Part shown: positions 61,490 through 64,000 of the stretch, one piece after another
Layout of the letters: each line of letters begins with the position of its first letter
Position numbering within the stretch: position 1 is the first letter of the stretch
Assembly (NCBI RefSeq): GCF_963677565.1
Contig: NZ_OY781981.1
Location: 1,302,001 to 1,366,000, forward strand
DNA length: 64,000 nucleotides
Origin: an uncultured Draconibacterium sp.
GTDB lineage: Bacteria; Bacteroidota; Bacteroidia; Bacteroidales; Prolixibacteraceae
Direction: 5' to 3'
Position numbers and translations under genes: made by a program
Notes under the pieces: generated by a model
What the model saw: the letters and a program-made list of their open reading frames with translations, nothing else
Told to the model about the DNA's origin: nothing
The model's database searches: none

Positions 61490-61888
61490 TTATTTCCAAA
61501 TTTTTGAATCTGTCATCCAATCTTCCACAGTTAATTCCTCTTCTGCCATTACATTGTTAACAGTCCAGATTGCTTCATCAGTCATCCAGCTTTCCATTTC
61601 CAATGTCAATTCAGTATCAAACTGAAAATGGTGATGTGCATGCCAAATTCTATGGTTTGTCATCCAGTTTTCAACTTCTAAAGCTGCGTCTGTTTCTGAA
61701 ACAAAAATTGCCTCTTCAGATGCGTTCCAAATTGTTTCGTCGATCATCCAGTCTTCCAACTGAAGAGTTGTTTCAGTATTATTCGAATTGGTTAATTTGG
61801 TAGTTGATGCATTTGCTTTAATTCCAACTGCCATAAATATAAGAACGATTAATGTTGCTGCTGTTACTTGTTTAATTTGTGTTTTCAT
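61490..61888 (-). CDS. small exported protein with four ExWM-x4-IW repeats
   Basis: 132 residues from the ATG at 61888 (MKTQIKQVTAATLIVLIFMAVGIKANA, a signal peptide cut near residue 27); the frame is open to 62047 but without a better signal. The mature part is four copies of E-x-W-M-(T/I)-(D/N)-x-x-I-W: W47/W54, W75/W82, W101/W108 and W124/W131. The two tryptophans are always seven apart, while the links between copies shorten from 28 to 26 to 23. It is very acidic, has a His-rich link (HAHHHF, 83-88), and ends one residue after the last motif. I do not recognise the family. Facing efp and divergent from the DUF5916 gene. Confidence 0.8.
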   Translation of the reverse strand: MKTQIKQVTAATLIVLIFMAVGIKANASTTKLTNSNNTETTLQLEDWMIDETIWNASEEAIFVSETDAALEVENWMTNHRIWHAHHHFQFDTELTLEMESWMTDEAIWTVNNVMAEEELTVEDWMTDSKIWK

Positions 61889-61912
61889 GTCTTTTGTTTT
61901 TTTAATTTGATT

Positions 61913-61920
61913 CAAATCTA
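61913..61920 (-). promoter_or_regulatory. candidate -7 box of the repeat-peptide gene
   Basis: TAGATTTG on the - strand, a full TAnnTTTG match, 24 bases before the ATG at 61888. This supports the short start. No clear -33 element. Confidence 0.35.
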
Positions 61921-62279
61921 AGGGCAAAGCAGCAACTACTAAAATGAAATAGAAGAACCGGGCGATTTTATCGACGGATTGGTATTTTATTGGGTTTGTA
62001 AGGAAAAGGATTTTTGCAAATTGCGGCATAAATAACTGATATATCAACCTATAAATGATGCCAAATAGTTTTCTTTTAACTCTTAAATGAAACCATTCAT
62101 CCCGTTGAATCTTTTATTCGTCGTTTCAATTAGATTTTTATTAAACCTTCTGATACTTTGGTAATCTAACTTCAACGTTCATTTATAGGTAATATAAATG
62201 TGCAGCGTTTAAATCGCAACAAGATAATATTGAAAATAAACAGGAAGTAGTTGAACTACTTCCTACCTAAAAAAACCAA
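61921..62279. other. divergent intergenic region before the DUF5916 gene
   Basis: About 360 AT-rich bases that must hold the leader of the DUF5916-type gene. Apart from the perfect inverted repeat at 62242-62264 no gene, RNA or promoter pair is convincing. Confidence 0.5.
62242..62264. promoter_or_regulatory. perfect inverted repeat in the leader of the DUF5916 gene
   Basis: AGGAAGTAGTT-G-AACTACTTCCT: 11+11 bases around a single centre base, ending 15 bases before the ATG at 62280. Could be an operator or a leader hairpin that hides the ribosome site; no T-tract follows on the + strand. Confidence 0.5.
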
Positions 62280-64000
62280 ATGAACCGAACTAAGATTTAT
62301 GGATTAGGCGGATTGCTTATTCTATTACTGGGGATGATCTCGATTTTCGAGGTAAGTGCGCAAGACCGATTCGAGCTTTCATTAATTTCAAGAACAAAGG
62401 GGAAACGAATTCCGGAGAAGACGCTTCAAATCACAAAAACCGATGCAGATATTACCATCGACGGGGCACTGGATGAAGCAGTGTGGCAAACAGCTGATAA
62501 AGCAAAAGATTTTCACCGGCAGTATCCGATGGACGATACAACGGCATTTTCAAAAACCGAAGCCAGTATTTTATACGATGATAATTTTCTGTATGTTGGA
62601 GTAACCTGCTATGATGAATTGGAAGGAAACTATGTTGTTGAGTCGTTGCGAAGGGATTACAGGGAGCGGAATAACGATTATTTTATGCTGGTGATTGATC
62701 CGTTTGATGACCTGACAAATGGCTATGCATTTACTATTACACCACTTGGTGTACAAATGGAAGGTTTGATAACCGGTGGCGGTGGTGGTTTTATGGGTGT
62801 ATCCAGTTCGTGGGACAATGTTTGGTACTCGAAAACCAAAAGAAATGATGAGGGCTGGACTGCCGAAATAAAAATTCCTTTTAAATCCATTCGTTATGCC
62901 GATAATATCAGCAACTGGAATATTCAATTTGTGCGAAACGATTTAAAAAGAAATGAACGTTCCACCTGGACCACGGTAAAACGACAATATCAGCCTACAT
63001 CTTTAACTTATTCAGGAGAAATGAAATGGGATGGAACACCTCCTGAAGCAGGTTCAAATATTAGTATTATTCCATATGTTTCGGGTTCAGCCACTCAACA
63101 AGATCTTTCTGTAAACAATAATGTTGGCTGGGATTGGAATGCAGGATTCGATGGTAAAGTGGCACTATCAACATCAATGAATCTTGACCTTACATTAAAT
63201 CCTGATTTTTCAACTGTTGAAGTTGACCAACAACAAACCAATGTTACCCGTTTCGAATTGTTCTACCCGGAAAGACGCCAGTTTTTTATCGAGAACAGCG
63301 ACCTTTTTAGCGATTTTGGTTTTCGTCAGTCACAGGTATTTTTCTCACGACGAATTGGATTGTCATCTCCAATGATTTTTGGTGCCCGTTTAAGCGGACA
63401 GATCGGAGATGGTTTAAGAGTTGGATTTTTAAATGCCCAAACCAAACACCAGTTGAATGAGGGTTTTGATGACACTCCTGCTTATAATTATACGGTAGCT
63501 TCATTTAAGAAACAGGTCTTTGGGCGGTCCAATATCTCAGGTATTTTTGCGATGAAACAAGGAATTAATTTCGAAAAAGATCAGGACGACGGATTTGATT
63601 TTGGCGCACAAAATGAATACAATCGTGTTTATGGTTTACAATACAACTTAATGTCGGCTGATGATAAATGGGACGGAAGCTTTTACTACTTTAATTCGGA
63701 TGATCCGGTTCATACCTCAAAACATTGGGCGCATGGAACCAGTATCCGCTATAATACGCGAAAAATAATGGCATTTTGGACCCATGAATACGTGGCAGAA
63801 AATTTTAATGCAGAAATGGGATTCTTTCCACGCACCGGATATTTTACCTTTGGGCCTTTCGTGAACTACAGTTTTTTTCCAAAAAGCAAAACAATCAATA
63901 CACATGGTCCGAATTTCCGCTCGAATTACTACATGGACACAAATTGGGAATTTACAGACAAAAACACGCAATTAGGATACAGTATTTCTTTCCTGAATTC
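62280..64000 (+). CDS. DUF5916 / CBM9-like outer-membrane protein (3' end outside window)
   Basis: 573 residues visible; the frame is open to the window edge. Signal peptide MNRTKIYGLGGLLILLLGMISIFEVSAQ. A CBM9-like domain follows (about 50-245: ITIDGALDEAVWQTA, ASILYDDNFLYVGVTCYD, WTAEIKIPFKSIRY, WNIQFVRNDLKRNE). From about residue 260 the DUF5916 part shows alternating beta-strand sequence (NLDLTLNPDFSTVEVDQQQTN, FYPERRQFFIENSDLF, FFSRRIG), which is expected to form an outer-membrane barrel. Such proteins are common in marine Bacteroidota; function unsettled, proposed in carbohydrate or metal handling. Complete relatives are roughly 700-850 residues, so perhaps a quarter is missing. Confidence 0.92.
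   Translation, partial: MNRTKIYGLGGLLILLLGMISIFEVSAQDRFELSLISRTKGKRIPEKTLQITKTDADITIDGALDEAVWQTADKAKDFHRQYPMDDTTAFSKTEASILYDDNFLYVGVTCYDELEGNYVVESLRRDYRERNNDYFMLVIDPFDDLTNGYAFTITPLGVQMEGLITGGGGGFMGVSSSWDNVWYSKTKRNDEGWTAEIKIPFKSIRYADNISNWNIQFVRNDLKRNERSTWTTVKRQYQPTSLTYSGEMKWDGTPPEAGSNISIIPYVSGSATQQDLSVNNNVGWDWNAGFDGKVALSTSMNLDLTLNPDFSTVEVDQQQTNVTRFELFYPERRQFFIENSDLFSDFGFRQSQVFFSRRIGLSSPMIFGARLSGQIGDGLRVGFLNAQTKHQLNEGFDDTPAYNYTVASFKKQVFGRSNISGIFAMKQGINFEKDQDDGFDFGAQNEYNRVYGLQYNLMSADDKWDGSFYYFNSDDPVHTSKHWAHGTSIRYNTRKIMAFWTHEYVAENFNAEMGFFPRTGYFTFGPFVNYSFFPKSKTINTHGPNFRSNYYMDTNWEFTDKNTQLGYSISFLN

Noticed and set aside
1..64000. tRNA, rRNA or known riboswitch
   Set aside because: Intergenic regions were read for cloverleaf ends (GGTTCGANTCC-like) and common riboswitch cores; none was found. 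A covariance-model search would be decisive.

Overview
The window reads as chromosomal DNA of a Bacteroidota bacterium, probably a free-living marine or sediment member of the Marinilabiliales/Prolixibacteraceae type. This is inferred from gene content: DUF2723 and DUF6427 proteins, AIM24, FtsX-type permease arrays ending in NPVEALRYE, orphan propeller sensor kinases, S1 sulfatases and a class I-type Hcp. Most starts lack a Shine-Dalgarno sequence, and several genes are preceded by TAnnTTTG-type -7 boxes. No rRNA, tRNA, CRISPR array, integrase or complete insertion sequence was seen.

Region 1 (1-24.0 kb) is a tandem array of nine paralogous FtsX/MacB-type ABC permeases, all on the + strand. 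The first is cut by the window edge. The array holds one ABC ATPase (20824-21492) and one secreted repeat protein of DUF4097 type, the latter followed by a strong terminator. The permease ectodomains differ widely, but six of the nine share nearly the same C-terminal segment, and a relic of an extra tail lies behind the third gene. Region 2 (24.2-29.1 kb) is a run of three zinc-ribbon proteins (one carrying AIM24, one a large unrecognised exterior domain) plus a membrane protein.

Region 3 (29.1-37.1 kb, - strand) holds an AraC-type regulator, a Tat-signal TIM-barrel isomerase-like protein, two lipoprotein sulfatases and a lipoprotein GH2 glycosidase. Together the last four look like a small locus for desulfating and cleaving a sulfated glycan. 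Region 4 (37.4-47.5 kb) has a TPR sensor kinase, an MltF-like lytic transglycosylase, two unlike class II aldolases transcribed divergently, and a two-component propeller kinase. A ~230-bp palindrome-rich stretch lies beside the first aldolase.

Region 5 (47.6-52.1 kb) is a nitrosative-stress module: a ferredoxin-like protein and hydroxylamine reductase (Hcp) on the - strand, with a divergent Crp/Fnr regulator (HcpR-like) and a near-perfect palindrome between them, then pgeF. Behind pgeF sits a strictly phased 42-bp tandem repeat array built from palindromes. Region 6 (52.1-61.4 kb) is largely housekeeping on the + strand: DUF2723, purD, DUF6427, a carbamoyltransferase, tsaB, DUF3108 and efp. 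The window ends with a small exported protein carrying four ExWM...IW repeats and a truncated outer-membrane DUF5916/CBM9-like protein.
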